Origin: CAZEPJ01 sp964514105
GTDB lineage: Bacteria > Desulfobacterota > Desulfocorpusculales > Desulfocorpusculum
Reading direction: 5' to 3'
Length of the DNA stretch: 24,065 nucleotides
NCBI GenBank assembly: GCA_964514105.1
Contig: CAZEPJ010000067.1
Span: forward strand, 1 to 24,065
The notes below the pieces were generated by a model. It was not told the DNA's origin. It saw only the letters and a list, made by a program, of their open reading frames with translations, and ran no database searches. Of this stretch, positions 22,279 to 24,065 are shown piece by piece (position 1 is the first letter of the stretch; each line of letters begins with the position of its first letter). The position numbers were made by a program, and so were the translations under genes.

Positions 22279-23951
22279 TCTGGCGGCGAAGCCCCCCCCC
22301 GCCCACCCCCTTCATGCCCCGCGACCTGCGGACCATGGCCGATACCCACCACGACCTGCTGATCGTCGGCGGCGGGATCACCGGGGCCTGCATCGCATGG
22401 GATGCGGCCCTCCGGGGGCTCCGGGTGGCCCTGGTGGAGCGCAGGGACTTCGGCGGGGCCACGTCCGCGGCCACCTCCAAGCTCATCCACGGGGGGCTGC
22501 GCTATCTCCGCCAGGGGGAGTTCGCTCTGGTGCGGGAATCTCTGCACGAACGGAGGGTGCTGGAACGCATCGCCCCTCACCAGGTCTATCCCATACCGTT
22601 TCTGATCCCCACGTACCGGGGCCGGCAGGGGCGCGTCCCGCTGACCCTGGGCATGATCGTGTATGAGCTGCTGGCCTACGACAGGGGCCAGGCGGACCTG
22701 GGGGACAAGCCCACGCCCCCCCACCGCACCCTCACCCACCAGGAGGTGCTGCGCATGGAGCCGGGCGTCCGCCCGGATGACCTCACGGGCGGCGTGCTCT
22801 ATTATGACTGCCAGGTGCACAGCCCGGAGCGCCTGACCCTGGAGTTCGTGCTGTCCGCCGCCCATCGGGGGGCTCAGACGGCCAACAGAGCCGAGGTCCA
22901 GGACTTCCTTGTGGAGGGAGGGCGGGTCTGCGGGGCCCGGGTGAAGGACCAGCTCTCCGGTGGAATCGTGGAGATCCGGGCCCCCGTGGTGGTCAATGCC
23001 GCGGGCCCGTGGGCCGACCTCCTGGTCCGCACCCTGGGGCGGGCAGGCCCCGAGAGAGCCCGGCGGGTGATCCGGTCCAAAGGAATCCATGTGGTGACGC
23101 GGCCTGTCACCCGTGGCAATGCCCTGGTCCTCATCACCCGGGAAGGCCGCCACGTGTTTCTCATTCCCTGGCGGGAACACACCCTCATCGGGACCACGGA
23201 CACCCCGTACAGCGGACATCCCGACGACCTCTCGGTCACCGCGCAGGAGATCTCGGAGCTCCTGGGAGAGGTCAACAGCGCTTACCCTTCGGCCCGCCTG
23301 GCGCTGGAGGACGTCCTCGTCTTCTACGTCGGCCTCCGCCCCCTGGTGGATCAGGAGGGGGGCGGGGACACCTATCATGCCTCCCGCCGCTACGAGATCC
23401 ACGACCACGGGGAGGAGGGACGGGCGGGACTCCTCACCGTGGTCGGGGGAAAGTATACGACCTCGCGGAGCCTGGCCCGCAAGGTCGTTGACCGGGTCTT
23501 CGGGGCGCTGGGACAGGAGAGCCCCCCGTGCAGGACCGAGACGTTGCCGCTCCTGGGAGGCAACGTGGGGGCCTACGCTGCATTCCTGCAGCGGGTCCTG
23601 GCCACCGAGGGAGGGACCCTCGCCGCCCCCCTGCTGGAGAACCTGGTGCGCACGTACGGCACCCGCTGCGGGGAGCTCATCCAACTGGTCAAGGCGGAGG
23701 CCCACCTGGGCCGTCCCCTGGATCCGGATCTCCCCGAGATCGGCGCCCAGGTGATCCACGCGGTGCGGCGCGAGATGGCGCTGCACCTCTCGGACGTGGT
23801 GTTTCGCAGGACCGGGCTGGGGGCGGTCAGGCCCCCCTGCAGCTCCGCCCTCAAGCGGGCCTGCGACCTCATGGCCCGAGAGCTGGGCTGGGGGCGGGTC
23901 CGAAGGAACGCGGAAATAAAAGAGGTGGGCAAGGCCTTCGAAATCAGTTGA
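22275..23951 (+). CDS. glpD: FAD-dependent glycerol-3-phosphate dehydrogenase
   Basis: A 558-residue protein (538 if it starts at ATG 22335). It oxidises sn-glycerol 3-phosphate to dihydroxyacetone phosphate at the membrane, passing electrons to quinone. The FAD site is DLLIVGGGITGACIAWDAAL, followed by the GlpD signature FGGATSAATSKLIHGGLRYL. The substrate region includes IGTTDTPYSG, and VVGGKYTTSRSLA precedes the C-terminal helical domain. ATG 22275 overlaps the lipid kinase stop. The leader it adds (Pro-rich) is atypical, so ATG 22314 or 22335 (MADTHHDLLIVGGG) may be the true start; no strong ribosome site chooses between them. No glpF or glpK is visible in the window. Confidence 0.95.
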   Translation: MIWRRSPPPPTPFMPRDLRTMADTHHDLLIVGGGITGACIAWDAALRGLRVALVERRDFGGATSAATSKLIHGGLRYLRQGEFALVRESLHERRVLERIAPHQVYPIPFLIPTYRGRQGRVPLTLGMIVYELLAYDRGQADLGDKPTPPHRTLTHQEVLRMEPGVRPDDLTGGVLYYDCQVHSPERLTLEFVLSAAHRGAQTANRAEVQDFLVEGGRVCGARVKDQLSGGIVEIRAPVVVNAAGPWADLLVRTLGRAGPERARRVIRSKGIHVVTRPVTRGNALVLITREGRHVFLIPWREHTLIGTTDTPYSGHPDDLSVTAQEISELLGEVNSAYPSARLALEDVLVFYVGLRPLVDQEGGGDTYHASRRYEIHDHGEEGRAGLLTVVGGKYTTSRSLARKVVDRVFGALGQESPPCRTETLPLLGGNVGAYAAFLQRVLATEGGTLAAPLLENLVRTYGTRCGELIQLVKAEAHLGRPLDPDLPEIGAQVIHAVRREMALHLSDVVFRRTGLGAVRPPCSSALKRACDLMARELGWGRVRRNAEIKEVGKAFEIS

Positions 23952-23972
23952 TGGTTCACGGCACATGTGCTT

Positions 23973-24031
23973 GGAATCCTTGCTTGGCCCTCGCCTCCTG
24001 GAGGGGGAACTGGGGGTGCGGCAAGGACTCC
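23973..24031. repeat. Inverted repeat near window end
   Basis: GGAATCCTTGC (23973-23983) is the reverse complement of GCAAGGACTCC (24021-24031) except at one position, with a 37-base interval that contains a further small inverted repeat (CCCTC...GAGGG). It lies about 20 bases after glpD. It may be a factor-independent stop without a T-run or an RNA structure for the next gene; the window ends too soon to tell. Confidence 0.3.
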
Positions 24032-24065
24032 ACCGTTGACGGGCGACCGAGGTCTGGCTACTGTT

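Noticed and set aside
1..24065. CRISPR arrays, tRNA or rRNA genes, prophage or integrase genes
   Set aside because: No regularly spaced repeats, cloverleaf-like sequences, rRNA segments or recombinase motifs were seen while reading both strands.

Overview
This is a GC-rich scaffold with one run of 100 Ns (9317-9416). The gene set includes indolepyruvate:ferredoxin oxidoreductase, a corrinoid methyl-transfer pair, a TRAP transporter, a LarA-like racemase, a beta-keto acid cleavage enzyme and FCD-type GntR and TetR regulators. Together these suggest an anaerobic, amino-acid- or organic-acid-using bacterium of the former Deltaproteobacteria (Desulfobacterota), probably a metagenome-assembled genome. 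That assignment is inferred from gene content; no rRNA or other marker gene is present.

Layout. 1-600 is a lower-GC patch holding a dead mazEF-type toxin-antitoxin pair. 847-3570 (+) carries an ArsN2-like acetyltransferase, a VOC protein, a SAM methyltransferase and a frameshifted beta-sandwich protein gene. 3617-7080 (+) carries iorA-iorB (4-nt overlap) and an SDR gene with its own promoter. 7081-8010 is a scar with an M20 peptidase remnant and a family 5 solute-binding protein remnant, probably left from a peptide-use operon. 18939 down to 8011 (-) is one long set of co-directional genes: tetR, hydroxypyruvate isomerase-like, corrinoid protein, UroD-type methyltransferase, class III aminotransferase, an acyl-CoA ligase remnant, TRAP dctP-dctQ-dctM, larA-like and a second class III aminotransferase. 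21186-19371 (-) carries a GntR regulator, a small overlapping ORF and a BKACE (DUF849) gene. 21319-23951 (+) is a lipid kinase overlapping glpD by 4 nt, divergent from gntR.

Working model (inference): the TRAP transporter imports a carboxylate. The LarA-like enzyme, the two aminotransferases and the isomerase-like enzyme interconvert hydroxy, keto and amino forms, and the corrinoid pair removes or transfers a methyl group. TetR controls the locus through a perfect dyad at its own promoter. IorAB could oxidise 2-oxo acids made by transamination and the BKACE could cleave a beta-keto acid, but both lie in other transcription units. The combination does not match a textbook pathway that I can name and is the best candidate here for an undescribed catabolic system. 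Regulatory sites that can be read directly include a TetR dyad (18950-18966), a GntR/FadR-type operator matching TNGTNNNACNA (21213-21221) and sigma70-like promoters before the SDR gene, the lipid kinase and gntR. At least six genes are broken, all lying between intact operons or at the edges of gene blocks.
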